Below are positions 37,962-48,151 of a stretch of 64,000 bases of DNA, piece by piece. Within the stretch, counting starts at the first letter, position 1. Every line of letters begins with the position of its first letter. Under the pieces are notes generated by a model. The model saw only the letters and a program-made list of their open reading frames with translations, was not told where the DNA came from and ran no database searches. Both the position numbers and the translations under genes were made by a program. The stretch comes from Pseudomonas oligotrophica (GTDB taxonomy: Bacteria > Pseudomonadota > Gammaproteobacteria > Pseudomonadales > Pseudomonadaceae), in the NCBI RefSeq assembly GCF_021726475.1, contig NZ_JAKJRU010000003.1:434001-498000 (forward strand), written 5' to 3'.

Positions 37962-38261
37962 TCAGTGCTGTTCCTCTGCCGGTTGCCGAGGGCGATGATC
38001 GAGCACGCTGTTGATGACGCGCTCGCCCTCGAAGTAGACGGAAAATTCGCGATAGTCCCAGCGCGTGATCGGCGGCTTGCCGACGGCTGGATGTTCCTGG
38101 TCGGGCAGGCCGAAGCGTTCGAGAACCTGGCCCTTGGCATCGCCGCGCGCAGGCAGCGCGATGTCGCCGCCGCCCTGCTGGCCGAGCGGAATGAGGATCT
38201 GCTCGGCCGCGAGCGGGGCGCTCAGCGACAGCAGCAGGGCGAGAAGGGCAGTGCGGGGCAT
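37962..38261 (-). CDS. Small exported protein, unknown function (99 residues)
   Basis: A 99-residue protein with a signal peptide (MPRTALLALLLSLSAPLAAEQ, likely cleavage after LAA). The mature part is about 80 residues with a KPPITRWDYREFSVYFEGERV segment, typical of a small conserved periplasmic family found beside GlpQ-like genes. The function is not known. It lies between the PilZ gene and the phosphodiesterase with gaps of five and two bases, so the three are co-transcribed. Confidence 0.75.
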   Translation of the reverse strand: MPRTALLALLLSLSAPLAAEQILIPLGQQGGGDIALPARGDAKGQVLERFGLPDQEHPAVGKPPITRWDYREFSVYFEGERVINSVLDHRPRQPAEEQH

Positions 38262-38266
38262 TCGGG

Positions 38267-38839
38267 TCAGTCTCCTTGCAGATGTTCACGGGCCAGGCGC
38301 CGCTCCAGCGCCTGTTTCTGCAGGATATGCCGCGCCAGCAGTTGCCGCTGTGCTTCAGTCAGCGCTTCGAATTCGGTGGCCACTTCATAGCCGCCGCCGG
38401 CCTGCGGGTCGCAGCGGCCGATGCGCGCCGGCAGCAACAGGCCCAGCCCCTGCGGCAGCAGGACCATCTTGAGCAGCACTTGTGTGCCTTCGGCCAGCGC
38501 GCGGTCATGGACGAAACTGACGCCGCCTTCGGACAGCGTCACGCTGCGTTCGGGCCCCATGCCGGCGAGCAGCCCCTGCACCAGCGCCTGGCCGAGCAGG
38601 TCCATGCGCTTGTTCTGTACCTTGAGGTAGCTGGCCAGGGTGCGATTGTGCTCGGCGATCTGGCGCAGCAGGTGCTGTGACTCGAAGTCCAGCAGGTGCA
38701 GGTCGGCCAGCAGCGAGAACTGCCGGGGCAGGGCAGGCGGCTCATTGTTACCGTGCGCTTCGGCGGGCAGTATTTCCAGTGCGACGCGATCCTCGATACG
38801 GTAGTATTCGCGGCGTTCTTCAGTGTCTTGTGTCGGCAT
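38267..38839 (-). CDS. PilZ domain protein (putative c-di-GMP effector)
   Basis: A 190-residue cytosolic protein. The N-terminal RREYYR supplies the RxxxR half of a PilZ c-di-GMP site (Arg10, Arg14). The second half reads TLSEGGVSF, where the usual D/N-x-S-x-x-G has Thr at the first place, so binding may be altered. A helical segment (about 45-95) is inserted between them. ATG at 38839 (MPTQDTEERREYY) is used because the upstream extension is antisense to lolC. It heads the operon with the 99-residue exported protein and the phosphodiesterase. Confidence 0.85.
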   Translation of the reverse strand: MPTQDTEERREYYRIEDRVALEILPAEAHGNNEPPALPRQFSLLADLHLLDFESQHLLRQIAEHNRTLASYLKVQNKRMDLLGQALVQGLLAGMGPERSVTLSEGGVSFVHDRALAEGTQVLLKMVLLPQGLGLLLPARIGRCDPQAGGGYEVATEFEALTEAQRQLLARHILQKQALERRLAREHLQGD

Positions 38840-38935
38840 GGCACGTCCCGCTAGCTGTAGTGGCCAGAGTCTATCAGGCCTGTGGGTGTCAGCTGTCACG
38901 CTCGTTTCTCTCCCGCCAGCGATTAAGTCGACCCT

Positions 38936-40183
38936 ATGTTCAGACCGCTGTCCGTGTACATCGGGGCGCGCTATACACGCGCCAGGCGCCGCAGCCTCTT
39001 CGTCTCCTTCATCTCCTTCACCTCCATGATCGGCCTGGCCCTCGGCGTGCTGGTGATGATCCTGGTGTTGTCGGTGATGAACGGCTTCGATCACGAAATG
39101 CGCACCCGGGTGCTCGGCATGGTGCCGCACGCCACCATCGAGAGCCCGCTGCCGCTGGATGACTGGCAGGCGCTGGGCGAGCGCATCCAGGTCAATCCGC
39201 AGGTCGATGCGGTGGCACCCTTCATCCAGATGCAGGGGCTGCTGACCAATCGCGGGCAGGTCAGCAAGATCCTCATCAACGCCATCGACCCCGTCGCCGA
39301 GCGCCAGGTCTCGATCATCGACCGCTTCTTCACCGAGGGCCGGCTCGATGACCTGGCGCCGGGTGAGTTCGGCATCGTCATCGGCGACAAGGCGGCAGAG
39401 AAACTCGGCCTGGCGGTAGGCGACAAGGTCACCTTCGTCGCGCCGGAAGTGACGGTTACTCCAGCCGGCATGTTCCCGCGCATGAAGCGCTTCACCGTGA
39501 CCGGCATCTTCCACGTCGGTGCGGGGGAACTCGACGGCTACCTGGCGCTGGCCAATATCGCCGACCTGGCCCGCCTGCAGCGCTGGAAACCTGGCCAAGT
39601 GCAGGGGCTGCGGCTGCATTTCGAGGACCTGTTCCAGGCGCCGCGCATCGCCTGGCAGCTCGCCGGGCAACTCGGCGAGGACTACTACTCGCGGGATTGG
39701 ACCCGCACCCACGGCAACCTTTACCAGGCCATCCGCATGGAGAAGGCCATGATCGGCCTGCTGCTGCTGCTGATCGTCGCGGTGGCGGCGTTCAACATCA
39801 TCTCCACCCTGGTGATGGTGGTCACCGACAAGCGCGGCGATATCGCCATCCTGCGCACGCTGGGGGCGACGCCACGGCAGATCATGGCGATCTTCATGGT
39901 CCAGGGCACGGTCATCGGTGTGGTCGGCACCCTGGTCGGCGCCGGCCTCGGCATTCTCGCGGCGCTCAATATCAGCGCCTGGATCGCCGCGCTGGAGCGG
40001 CTGATCGGCCACAAGTTCCTAAGCGCCGACGTCTATTTCATCGACTATCTGCCGTCCCGCCTGCTGGCTGCCGACGTGATCCAGGTCTGCGTGGCGGCAT
40101 TGCTCCTGAGTTTCCTTGCCACCCTTTACCCGGCCTGGCGTGCCGCCCGCACTCAGCCGGCCGAGGCGCTACGTTATGAGTGA
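38936..40183 (+). CDS. lolC: Lipoprotein-releasing ABC transporter permease LolC
   Basis: A 415-residue inner membrane protein with four helices: one N-terminal (about 25-50), a large periplasmic domain, then three C-terminal (about 270 onward). It starts [19 protein letters not shown]. The [19 protein letters not shown] segment and [20 protein letters not shown] are conserved in LolC/LolE. It works with LolD and LolE to extract mature outer-membrane lipoproteins to LolA. It starts the lolCDE operon and overlaps lolD by eight bases. Confidence 0.93.
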   Translation: MFRPLSVYIGARYTRARRRSLFVSFISFTSMIGLALGVLVMILVLSVMNGFDHEMRTRVLGMVPHATIESPLPLDDWQALGERIQVNPQVDAVAPFIQMQGLLTNRGQVSKILINAIDPVAERQVSIIDRFFTEGRLDDLAPGEFGIVIGDKAAEKLGLAVGDKVTFVAPEVTVTPAGMFPRMKRFTVTGIFHVGAGELDGYLALANIADLARLQRWKPGQVQGLRLHFEDLFQAPRIAWQLAGQLGEDYYSRDWTRTHGNLYQAIRMEKAMIGLLLLLIVAVAAFNIISTLVMVVTDKRGDIAILRTLGATPRQIMAIFMVQGTVIGVVGTLVGAGLGILAALNISAWIAALERLIGHKFLSADVYFIDYLPSRLLAADVIQVCVAALLLSFLATLYPAWRAARTQPAEALRYE

Positions 40184-40886
40184 GCCGGCCATGAATGCTT
40201 CAACCCAAGAATCCGCGGTGCTCAGCTGCCGCAACCTCGGCAAGCGCTACGAGCAGGGGCCCGAGTCGGTCGACGTGCTGAGCGGCCTGGAAATGGAGCT
40301 GTTCCCGGGTGAGCGGGTCGCCATCGTCGGCAGCTCCGGTTCCGGCAAGAGCACCCTGCTCAACCTGCTTGGCGGCCTGGATACGCCGAGCGAGGGCAGC
40401 GTCTGGCTGGCCGGCGAGCAGCTCTCGGCCCTCAGCGAGAAGGCCCGCGGGCTGCTGCGCAACCGGGCGCTGGGCTTCGTCTACCAGTTCCACCACCTGC
40501 TGCCCGAGTTCACCGCACTGGAGAACGTCTGCATGCCGCTGCTGATCGGTACGACGCCGATCGACGAGGCGCGCCGTCGTGCCAGCGAGCTGCTCGAACG
40601 CGTAGGGCTCGGCCATCGCCTGGAGCACAAGCCGTCCGAGCTTTCCGGTGGTGAACGCCAGCGCGTGGCCATTGCTCGCGCGCTGGTCAACCGGCCGGCG
40701 CTGGTACTGCTGGACGAACCGACCGGCAACCTCGATCACCACACCGCCCAGGGCATCCAGGAGCTGATGCTCGAGCTCAGCCGTTCGCTGCGTACCGCCT
40801 TCCTGGTGGTGACCCACGATCCCCAGCTTGCGGCGCAGATGGACAAGATCCTGCGCCTGCAGGACGGTCGCCTGGTGGCTGCATGA
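40176..40886 (+). CDS. lolD: Lipoprotein-releasing ABC transporter ATPase LolD
   Basis: A 236-residue ABC ATPase with Walker [14 protein letters not shown]-loop [18 protein letters not shown] (with the LolD-type [11 protein letters not shown]), signature [15 protein letters not shown] and Walker [13 protein letters not shown]. It energises lipoprotein release. The ATG at 40176 overlaps the lolC stop; a second ATG at 40191 five codons later is an alternative. The stop overlaps lolE. Confidence 0.95.
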   Translation: MSEPAMNASTQESAVLSCRNLGKRYEQGPESVDVLSGLEMELFPGERVAIVGSSGSGKSTLLNLLGGLDTPSEGSVWLAGEQLSALSEKARGLLRNRALGFVYQFHHLLPEFTALENVCMPLLIGTTPIDEARRRASELLERVGLGHRLEHKPSELSGGERQRVAIARALVNRPALVLLDEPTGNLDHHTAQGIQELMLELSRSLRTAFLVVTHDPQLAAQMDKILRLQDGRLVAA

Positions 40887-42130
40887 TGTTCCGCCCGCTG
40901 AGCCTGTACGTCGGCAGCCGCTATACGCGGGCCAAGCGCCGCAACCACTACATCTCGTTCATTTCGCTGACCTCGCTGATCGGCCTGGCGCTTGGCGTGC
41001 TGGCGATGATCCTGGTGCTCTCGGTGATGAACGGCTTCCAGCGCGAGATGAGCTCGCGCATCCTCGGCATGGTTCCGCATGCCGTCCTGTCCGGCGAGGC
41101 ACCGCTGGAGGACTGGCAGGCGCTGGCGCAGCGTCTCGCGGCGCAGCCGGAGGTGCTCGGTGCCGCGCCGCTCACCCAGCTGGAGGGGATGCTGTCATAC
41201 AAGGGCGCGATGCAGCCGGTGCAGATCAGCGGCATCGAGCCGGCAGCGGAGGCGCAGGTCTCCATCGCGGCGTCGCGGATGATCGCCGGTCGGCTGGACG
41301 ACCTGCGCCCGGGCGACTATGGCGTGGTACTCGGCGCCATCACCGCGCGGCGCTTCGGCCTGTCGCTCGGTGACAAGCTGACGTTGATCGTGCCGGAGGT
41401 CAGCGATTCGCCAGGTGGCGTCACGCCGCGCATGCAGCGCCTGACCGTGGCCGGGATCTTCAAGGTGGGCGCCGACCTGGACGGCAGCCTGGTGATGATC
41501 CATCGTGCCGACGCAGCGGCGATCCAGCGCTGGCAGCCCGAGCAGGTACAGGGCGTGCGCGTGCGCCTGGCCGACCTTTATCGGGCGCCGCAGATCGCCG
41601 CGCAGCTGGCTGCAGGGCTGGGCGAGGGCTATCACGCCGAGGACTGGTCCAAGACCCAGGGCAGCCTGTTCAGCGCGATGAAGATGGAGAAGACCATGAT
41701 CGGTCTGTTGCTGATGCTGATCGTCGCGGTCGCCGCGTTCAACATCATCGCGACCCTGATCATGGTGGTGGCGGACAAGCGCGCCGACATCGCGATCCTG
41801 CGCACGCTCGGCGCGACGCCGCGGCAGATCATGGCGATCTTCATGGTTCAGGGCAGCATCATCGGCCTGAGCGGCACGCTCATCGGCGTCGTGCTCGGCG
41901 TGCTCGGGGCGCTGAATGTCAGCGCGCTGGTGGCCTGGCTGGAACGCGTGTCCGGCCAGCACATCTTCAGTTCGGACGTCTATTTCATCAGCAGCCTGCC
42001 GTCCGAACTGCAGGTGGTCGACGTCGTGCTGGTTGCCGCGGTGGCGCTGCTGCTGAGCTTCCTGGCAACCCTGTATCCCGCCTGGCGCGCGGCACAGACC
42101 CAGCCTGCCGAGGCGCTGCGCTACGAGTGA
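40883..42130 (+). CDS. lolE: Lipoprotein-releasing ABC transporter permease LolE
   Basis: A 415-residue permease, the second membrane subunit of LolCDE, with the same four-helix layout as LolC. It starts [20 protein letters not shown]. Its C-terminal membrane half is nearly superimposable on LolC ([19 protein letters not shown], then the same [20 protein letters not shown]), and both end [10 protein letters not shown]. The assignment as E rather than C follows its position after lolD. The ATG overlaps the lolD stop by four bases. Confidence 0.92.
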   Translation: MMFRPLSLYVGSRYTRAKRRNHYISFISLTSLIGLALGVLAMILVLSVMNGFQREMSSRILGMVPHAVLSGEAPLEDWQALAQRLAAQPEVLGAAPLTQLEGMLSYKGAMQPVQISGIEPAAEAQVSIAASRMIAGRLDDLRPGDYGVVLGAITARRFGLSLGDKLTLIVPEVSDSPGGVTPRMQRLTVAGIFKVGADLDGSLVMIHRADAAAIQRWQPEQVQGVRVRLADLYRAPQIAAQLAAGLGEGYHAEDWSKTQGSLFSAMKMEKTMIGLLLMLIVAVAAFNIIATLIMVVADKRADIAILRTLGATPRQIMAIFMVQGSIIGLSGTLIGVVLGVLGALNVSALVAWLERVSGQHIFSSDVYFISSLPSELQVVDVVLVAAVALLLSFLATLYPAWRAAQTQPAEALRYE

Positions 42131-42134
42131 TGGC

Positions 42135-42650
42135 TCAGCGGCGGTCCTGCTGCCGTTGACGCCAGTTGCGTCCGACCCACCAGCGCCAGTAAGCCTGGGT
42201 GCCGAAATAGCCGAGGAGGCTGAGAACCACGGCCACCACCAGCGAGCCGAGGTACAGCGGCTGCCAGTTGTCCTGCAGCAGGCGGCTGATCCAGCCCAGG
42301 CTCAGATGGTCCGGCATGCCGATCGCCGGCGTGTCCATCAGCCAGGCCCCGACCTTGTAGTTGCAATAGAACACCGGCGGCATCGTCAGCGGGTTGGTCA
42401 GCCAGACCAGGCCGACGGCGATCGGCAGGTTGGCCCGCGCCGGCAGGGCACAGGCGGCCGCGGCGAGCATCTGCAGCGGCATCGGGATCATCGCCCAGAA
42501 CAGTCCGATGGCCATGGCGCGGGAGACCGAGTGGCGGTTGAGGTGCCAGAGGTTCGGATCGTGAATCAGACCGCCAAGAAAACGCAGCGACTTGTTACCC
42601 TTGATGCGGTCGGGGTGGGGCATGTAGCGCTTGAAGATACGACGCGGCAT
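42135..42650 (-). CDS. DUF2062 domain-containing membrane protein
   Basis: A 171-residue protein of the DUF2062 family, function unknown. It opens with a basic cytosolic stretch (MPRRIFKRYMPHPDRIKG), then three or so hydrophobic segments including AMAIGLFWAMIPMPLQMLAA and the conserved WLTNPLTMPPVFYCNYKVG. The C-terminus is basic. It is convergent with lolE with only four bases between stops. ATG at 42650 is chosen because the frame extension upstream lacks family sequence. Confidence 0.85.
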   Translation of the reverse strand: MPRRIFKRYMPHPDRIKGNKSLRFLGGLIHDPNLWHLNRHSVSRAMAIGLFWAMIPMPLQMLAAAACALPARANLPIAVGLVWLTNPLTMPPVFYCNYKVGAWLMDTPAIGMPDHLSLGWISRLLQDNWQPLYLGSLVVAVVLSLLGYFGTQAYWRWWVGRNWRQRQQDRR

Positions 42651-42790
42651 GTGGGGACTCGGCTTGCGTGAGCGCGTGATTATGCCGTGGTCTCCGCCCC
42701 GCGCCGATAGGTCTTTTGTCACAGACTTGTGCGTCGCAACGGATCGCGGCGCCGAGGCCCGGAGCAGAGCCGGGCCGTCAGGAGCGATGG

Positions 42791-45058
42791 ATGCGCACAT
42801 GGATGGCTGCGCTGGCGGTGGGCCTGATCCTGCCGCGTTTTCTACCCGGACTGCCGGCGCCTGCCGTGCTGGTGATGCTCGGTTGCGCAGCCTTGCCGGC
42901 GCTGTGCTGGCGCCGCCTGCGTGCGCCAGCCTTGCTGCTGCTGGGCTTTGCCTGGGCCTGCTGGCAGGCGCACCTGGCGCTGGCCGACCGCCTACCGGCC
43001 CGGCTCGATGGTCGCGCCCTGTGGCTGGAGGGCACGGTGACGGGGCTGCCGGCGGTAGCCGACGGCGTCACCCGTTTCGAACTGACCGAAATCCGCTCGC
43101 GGCACGCCGGGCTGCCGTCGCGTATCCGGCTGGGCTGGTACGCCGGGCCCGCCCTCCAGGCCGGCGAGCGCTGGCGCGTCGCGGCCCGCCTCAAGCGCCC
43201 GCACGGGCTGGTCAATCCGCAAGCGTTCGACTACGAGGCTTGGCTGCTTGCCCAGGGCATTGGCGCCAGCGGCACGGTCAAGACCGGTGAACGGCTGACG
43301 GCCGGCGTGTCGCCGAGCACCTGGCGGGACACGTTGCGCAGCCGGCTTGCAACGGACGGTGCCTGGCAGCGCGGTGGCGCGATCGCCGCGCTGGTGGTCG
43401 GGGACGACGCGGGGTTGAGCCATACCGACTGGCAGCTGCTGCAGGACACCGGCACCGTTCACCTGCTGGTGATCTCCGGCCAGCACGTAGCCATGCTGGC
43501 CGGCCTGCTCTACGGACTGGTCGCGCTGCTGTACCGCCTGGGGCTGTGGCCGGCGCGCATGCCCTGGGTGCCGGCGGCGGTGCTGCTGGCCATCGCCGGC
43601 GCCCTGGGTTACGCCTGGCTGGCGGGCTTCGAGGTGCCGGTGCAGCGCGCCTGCGTGATGGTCGCGCTGGTGCTGCTGTGGCGCCTGCGCTATCGCCATC
43701 TTGGCGTCTGGTTCCCCTTGCTGCTGGCGCTGGACCTGGTATTGCTGGCCAACCCGCTGGCGACGCTGCAGCCGGGTTTCTGGCTGTCGTTCGCCGCGGT
43801 TGCGCTGCTGGCGCTGGTGTTCGCCGGGCGATTGGGCAGCTGGCGATGGTGGCAGACGCTGCCGCGGGCCCAGCTGGCCATGACCATCGGGCTGCTGCCG
43901 CCGATGCTTCTGCTCGGCCTGCCGGTCAGCCTCAGCGGGCCGTTGGCCAACCTGGTCGCCGTGCCCTGGGTCAGCCTGACCGTGCCCTTCGCCTTGCTCG
44001 GTAGCGCCTTGCTCACGTTGTCCGGGGCGCTGGGCGAGCCGCTGCTGGTCGGCGTCGGGTTCTCGCTGCAGGGGCTGTTCCGCTTCCTGGCCTGGGTCGC
44101 GGCCTGGCAGCCGGCCTGGGTTTTCGCGCAGACATCGATCTGGGTCGTGCTGGCAGCCGCTGCCGGCGCGCTGCTGATGCTGCTACCCGCCGGCGTCCCG
44201 CTGCGCCTGCTCGGCGTGGTCCTGCTGCTGCCGCTGGGGTTCGCCGCCGCGCCTCGGCCGGAGGTCGGCGAGGCGCAGGTGCGGGTGCTGGATGTCGGTC
44301 AGGGGCTCTCGGTGCTGGTGCTGACCCGCCATCATGCGTTGCTGTACGACGCCGGCCCGCGACATGGCACCTTCGACCTCGGCGAGCGAGTGGTCGCACC
44401 GTCACTGCGCAGGCTCGGTGCCGCTCGCCTGGACATGTTGTTGCTGAGCCATGCCGACAGTGACCACGCCGGCGGCGCCGCCGCGGTGCTGCGTGCGATA
44501 CCGACCCGGCGTGTGGTCAGCGGGGAGCCGGGCAGGCTGGCGCTTCCGGCAGTCGAGGCCTGTGCGGCCGGTGAGCATTGGCAGTGGGATGGCGTCGACT
44601 TCCGCCTGTGGCAGTGGAGCCAGGCGGACGATGGCAACGCCGCCTCCTGCGTGCTGGCGGTCGAGGCTGGTGGCGAGCGCCTGCTGCTTTCCGGCGATCT
44701 CGACAGCCGGGGCGAGCAGGCGCTGCTGGACTCCGGCCTGCCGGTCGCCAGCCAGTGGCTGCTGCTCGGCCACCACGGCAGTCGGACCTCGAGCTCGCCA
44801 GCCTTCCTGGCCGCGGTCGCGCCACATGCTGCCGTGGTCTCGCGCAGCCGGCACAACCCGTTCGGCCATCCCCACGAGACGGTGCTGCGGCGGCTCGACG
44901 AGGCGGGCATCGTGCTCTACGACACTGCGCTGGACGGGGCCCTGCGGATCGACCTCGGGCGTTTCGCGCCCGCCGAAGGGTTGCGCTGGCAACGCCGTTT
45001 CTGGCGGCAAAATGAGAACGACGGCCGTCGGCTGCCCAGGAGCCCTGTGCTAGAGTGA
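42791..45058 (+). CDS. comEC: ComEC/Rec2 DNA-uptake channel protein
   Basis: A 755-residue competence protein. The N-terminal helices and a small soluble domain (about 60-150) lead to the multi-helix competence domain (LLVISGQHVAMLAGLLYGLV, then FLVPVQRA-like FEVPVQRACVMVALV). A C-terminal metallo-beta-lactamase domain has LLSHADSDHAGGAAAV (HxDxDH) and LLGHHGSRTSSS. It imports single-stranded DNA across the inner membrane. ATG at 42791 (MRTWMAALAVG) is preferred because GGAG lies seven bases upstream; a TTG 75 bases earlier is unlikely. The intact gene is compatible with natural transformation. Confidence 0.94.
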   Translation: MRTWMAALAVGLILPRFLPGLPAPAVLVMLGCAALPALCWRRLRAPALLLLGFAWACWQAHLALADRLPARLDGRALWLEGTVTGLPAVADGVTRFELTEIRSRHAGLPSRIRLGWYAGPALQAGERWRVAARLKRPHGLVNPQAFDYEAWLLAQGIGASGTVKTGERLTAGVSPSTWRDTLRSRLATDGAWQRGGAIAALVVGDDAGLSHTDWQLLQDTGTVHLLVISGQHVAMLAGLLYGLVALLYRLGLWPARMPWVPAAVLLAIAGALGYAWLAGFEVPVQRACVMVALVLLWRLRYRHLGVWFPLLLALDLVLLANPLATLQPGFWLSFAAVALLALVFAGRLGSWRWWQTLPRAQLAMTIGLLPPMLLLGLPVSLSGPLANLVAVPWVSLTVPFALLGSALLTLSGALGEPLLVGVGFSLQGLFRFLAWVAAWQPAWVFAQTSIWVVLAAAAGALLMLLPAGVPLRLLGVVLLLPLGFAAAPRPEVGEAQVRVLDVGQGLSVLVLTRHHALLYDAGPRHGTFDLGERVVAPSLRRLGAARLDMLLLSHADSDHAGGAAAVLRAIPTRRVVSGEPGRLALPAVEACAAGEHWQWDGVDFRLWQWSQADDGNAASCVLAVEAGGERLLLSGDLDSRGEQALLDSGLPVASQWLLLGHHGSRTSSSPAFLAAVAPHAAVVSRSRHNPFGHPHETVLRRLDEAGIVLYDTALDGALRIDLGRFAPAEGLRWQRRFWRQNENDGRRLPRSPVLE

Positions 45059-45087
45059 CGCCCACTTTTTCGAGGGGGATTCGACTC

Positions 45088-45720
45088 GTGTGGGAGCTGG
45101 TCAAAGCCGGTGGCTGGATAATGCTGCCGATCATTCTGTGTTCGATCGTTGCCGTCGCCATCATCGCCGAGCGCTTGTGGACGCTCCGGCCTCGCCGGGT
45201 GACGCCGCCGCATCTGCTGGGGCAGGTGTGGAAGTGGATCAAGGACAAGCAGCTCAGCAACCAGAAGCTCAAGGAGCTGCGCGCCGATTCGCCGCTGGGC
45301 GAGATCCTCGCCGCGGGCCTGGCCAATTCCAAGCGTGGCCGCGAGATCATGAAGGAGTGCATCGAGGAGGCCGCGGCCCGGGTGATCCACGATCTGGAGC
45401 GCTACCTGAATGCCCTCGGCACCATCGCCGGCATCGCGCCGTTGCTCGGCCTGCTGGGCACGGTGCTCGGCATGATCGAGATCTTCAGTTCCTTCATGGG
45501 TGCGGGCATGGCCAACGCGCCGCAGCTCGCCGGTGGCATCGCCAAGGCGCTGATCACCACGGCAGCCGGATTGATGGTCGGGATTCCTGCGCTGTTCTTC
45601 CATCGCTTCCTCAGCCGTCGCGTCGATGAGCTGGTGGTCGGCATGGAACAGGAGGCCATCAAGCTGGTCGAGGTGGTGCAGGGCGACCGCGACGTCGACC
45701 TCAGCGAGGGTCGGCCGTGA
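45088..45720 (+). CDS. exbB: MotA/TolQ/ExbB proton channel family protein
   Basis: A 210-residue inner membrane protein with three helices: an N-terminal one (WIMLPIILCSIVAVAIIAERL) and two around a conserved IAPLLGLLGTVLGMIEIF and ALITTAAGLMVGIPALFF. It pairs with the next gene to harvest proton motive force for an outer-envelope partner. GTG at 45088 (WELVKAGGW) matches the family start and has GAGGGGG upstream. Placement with comEC/lpxK is usual in Pseudomonas; which TonB or Tol-like partner it serves is unknown. Confidence 0.9.
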   Translation: MWELVKAGGWIMLPIILCSIVAVAIIAERLWTLRPRRVTPPHLLGQVWKWIKDKQLSNQKLKELRADSPLGEILAAGLANSKRGREIMKECIEEAAARVIHDLERYLNALGTIAGIAPLLGLLGTVLGMIEIFSSFMGAGMANAPQLAGGIAKALITTAAGLMVGIPALFFHRFLSRRVDELVVGMEQEAIKLVEVVQGDRDVDLSEGRP

Positions 45721-46145
45721 AATTCCGCCGCAAGCCGCGGGAGAACGTCGATATCGGGCTCGCGCCGCTGATCGACGTGGTGTTCATCCTCCTGCTCTTC
45801 TTCGTCGTGACCACTACCTTCACACGCGAGACCCAGTTGAAGGTCGACCTGCCGGAGGCGGCCAGCGGAACGCCGCCGCAGCAGACCGAGATCAAGCAGC
45901 TGGAGGTGGTCATCGATACCGCCGGCAACTACTCGCTGAACGGCAAGGCGCTGCTGCAGAGCGACCTCAAGTCGCTGATGGCGGCGCTCGGCAAGGAATC
46001 GGAGGGTGACCACAGCCTGCCGCTGGTCATCAGCGCCGATGGCAAGACCCCGCACCAGGCGGTGATCACCGCGATGGACGCGGCCGGCAAGCTCGGCTTC
46101 GCCCACCTGCGCATCACCACGGTCGAGGCCCAGGCGACGCCTTGA
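45717..46145 (+). CDS. exbD: ExbD/TolR biopolymer transport protein
   Basis: A 142-residue protein with a short basic N-terminus, one helix with the conserved proton-carrying Asp ([19 protein letters not shown]), and a periplasmic ExbD/TolR domain. It overlaps the preceding exbB-like gene by four bases, and its TGA shares a base with the lpxK ATG. It forms the motor complex with the preceding protein. Confidence 0.92.
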   Translation: MKFRRKPRENVDIGLAPLIDVVFILLLFFVVTTTFTRETQLKVDLPEAASGTPPQQTEIKQLEVVIDTAGNYSLNGKALLQSDLKSLMAALGKESEGDHSLPLVISADGKTPHQAVITAMDAAGKLGFAHLRITTVEAQATP

Positions 46146-47152
46146 TGAAACTGGCGCAGCGCCTGCAGCAAGCCTGGTACCACGGGCACCCGGCCCTCGC
46201 GCTGCTGGGGCCGCTCGAGGGACTCTATCGCCTGGTCGCCAAGCGCAGGCGGCAACGCTTTCTCGATGGCTCGGCGCCGAGCTACCGGGCGCCGGTGCCG
46301 GTCGTCGTGGTCGGCAACATTACCGTCGGCGGCACCGGCAAGACCCCGCTGATCCTCTGGCTGGTGGAACACTGCCGCGCCCGCGGGCTCAAGGTCGGGG
46401 TCGTCAGCCGTGGCTATGGCGCGCAACCGCCGTCGCTGCCCTGGCGGGTCACGGCCGAGCAGCCGGCAGGGCAGGTCGGTGACGAGCCGTTGCTGATCGT
46501 GCAGCGCACGGCGGTGCCGCTGATGATCGATCCGGATCGCCCGCGCGCGGTCCGCGCACTGTTGGCGGCCGAGCCACTGGACCTGATCCTCTGCGATGAC
46601 GGCCTGCAGCACTACCGCCTGGCACGCGACCTGGAATTGGTGCTGATCGATGCGGCGCGCGGCTTGGGCAACGGGCGCTGCCTGCCGGCCGGCCCCCTGC
46701 GTGAGCCGGCCAGCCGCCTGCAGGACGTGGATGCGGTGCTGTTCAATGGCGGCGCCCCCGACGATGCGCCGGCGGCCTTCGGCTTTCGCCTGGAGCCGAG
46801 TGCGCTGATCGAAATCGCCACGGGCCGATCGCTGCCGCTGGACCGGTTCCGGCCTGGCGAGCAGATCCATGCGGTGGCCGGCATCGGCAATCCAGAGCGT
46901 TTCTTCGCCACGCTCGAGGCGCTAAACTGGCGCCCGATTCCGCACCCGTTCGCCGACCACGCTGCATTCAGTCCCGAGCAGCTCCACTTCGCTCCCGACC
47001 TGCCGCTGGTCATGACCGAGAAGGATGCGGTCAAGTGCCGGGCGTTCGCGCGTCCCGGCTGGTACTACCTGCAGGTGCAGGCCCGGCCATGCGACGCTTT
47101 CGTCGCCTGGTTCGACGAGCGTCTGGCCCGCCTGTTTCCCGAACCCACCTAG
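46145..47152 (+). CDS. lpxK: Tetraacyldisaccharide 4'-kinase LpxK
   Basis: A 335-residue lipid A biosynthesis kinase that phosphorylates the 4' position of the disaccharide precursor. An N-terminal amphipathic segment precedes the P-loop [36 protein letters not shown] is the family catalytic region. The ATG overlaps the exbD stop (TGATG); the adjacent TTG one codon earlier is not needed. It precedes the Trm112-like and kdsB genes, also of LPS synthesis. Confidence 0.95.
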   Translation: MKLAQRLQQAWYHGHPALALLGPLEGLYRLVAKRRRQRFLDGSAPSYRAPVPVVVVGNITVGGTGKTPLILWLVEHCRARGLKVGVVSRGYGAQPPSLPWRVTAEQPAGQVGDEPLLIVQRTAVPLMIDPDRPRAVRALLAAEPLDLILCDDGLQHYRLARDLELVLIDAARGLGNGRCLPAGPLREPASRLQDVDAVLFNGGAPDDAPAAFGFRLEPSALIEIATGRSLPLDRFRPGEQIHAVAGIGNPERFFATLEALNWRPIPHPFADHAAFSPEQLHFAPDLPLVMTEKDAVKCRAFARPGWYYLQVQARPCDAFVAWFDERLARLFPEPT

Positions 47153-47198
47153 CTGCTCGACCTGCTGCTGCAGTCGACCGCTCCCAGAGGACTGCGCA

Positions 47199-47384
47199 TT
47201 GGATACCAAACTGCTCGATATTCTGGCTTGCCCGCTGTGCAAGGGGCCGCTGAAGCTCACCGACGACAAGTCCGAGCTGATCTGCAAGGCCGACGGCCTC
47301 GCCTATCCGGTGCGCGACGGTATCCCGGTGATGCTGGAAGGCGAGGCGCGCACCCTGGATGTCGACGAGCGCCTGGACAAATGA
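47199..47384 (+). CDS. Trm112-family (YcaR-like) small zinc-ribbon protein
   Basis: A 61-residue protein that matches the YcaR/UPF0434 family: [20 protein letters not shown], then [20 protein letters not shown]. The CPLC pair is the only CxxC, so zinc binding may be incomplete; a third Cys lies in ICKAD. The start is TTG with AGAGG eight bases upstream, matching the family start. Its position between lpxK and kdsB is conserved, although its role is not established. It overlaps kdsB by four bases. Confidence 0.88.
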   Translation: MDTKLLDILACPLCKGPLKLTDDKSELICKADGLAYPVRDGIPVMLEGEARTLDVDERLDK

Positions 47385-48151
47385 GCCTCGACTTCAGTGT
47401 CGTGATTCCTGCCCGCTTCGCGTCCACGCGGCTGCCGGGCAAGCCGCTGCAGGACATCGCCGGCCTGCCGATGATCCAGCACGTGTGGAACCAGGCTCGC
47501 CGCAGCTCGGCCCGGCAGGTGGTGGTCGCCACCGACGATGCCCGTATCCTCGAGGCCTGCCGGCGCTTCGGTGCCGACGCGCTGCTGACTGCCGCCGAGC
47601 ACAATTCCGGTACCGATCGCCTGGCCGAGGTCGCCGCGCAGCTGGGGCTCGCCGCCGATGCGATCGTGGTCAACGTCCAGGGTGACGAACCGCTGATTCC
47701 GCCGGCCGTGATCGACCAGGTGGCTGCCAACCTGGCGGCCCATCCGGAGGCGGCCATTGCTACCCTGGCCGAGCCGCTGAGCGAGGCCGAGCAGTTGTTC
47801 AATCCCAACGTGGTCAAGGTGCTCAGCGACATCGACGGCCTGGCCCTGACGTTCAGCCGCGCGCCCCTGCCGTGGGCGCGAGAGGCATTCGCCGCTGGCC
47901 GCCAGGCACTGCCGGCCGGGGTGCCGTTCCGTCGGCACATCGGCATCTACGCCTATCGGGCCGGCTTCCTTGCCGATTTCGTCGGCTGGGGGCCGTGCTG
48001 GCTCGAGGAGGTCGAATGCCTCGAGCAGCTGCGTGCGCTCTGGCACGGCCAGCGCATCCATGTTGCCGACGCGCTCGAGGCTCCGCCCGCGGGGGTCGAT
48101 ACGCCGGAAGACCTCGAGCGGGTGCGTCGCCTGCTGGGGCAGGCGCAGTGA
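47381..48151 (+). CDS. kdsB: 3-deoxy-manno-octulosonate cytidylyltransferase KdsB
   Basis: A 256-residue nucleotidyltransferase that makes CMP-Kdo for the LPS inner core. It opens [20 protein letters not shown], the CTP-binding loop, with [11 protein letters not shown] (metal-binding) and [17 protein letters not shown] further on. The ATG overlaps the previous stop, and the TGA overlaps the GTG of the phosphatase. Confidence 0.96.
   Translation: MSLDFSVVIPARFASTRLPGKPLQDIAGLPMIQHVWNQARRSSARQVVVATDDARILEACRRFGADALLTAAEHNSGTDRLAEVAAQLGLAADAIVVNVQGDEPLIPPAVIDQVAANLAAHPEAAIATLAEPLSEAEQLFNPNVVKVLSDIDGLALTFSRAPLPWAREAFAAGRQALPAGVPFRRHIGIYAYRAGFLADFVGWGPCWLEEVECLEQLRALWHGQRIHVADALEAPPAGVDTPEDLERVRRLLGQAQ

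Noticed and set aside
38840..40012. Upstream extension of the PilZ gene frame
   Set aside because: It is antisense to lolC. The PilZ protein starts at MPTQDTEERREYY.
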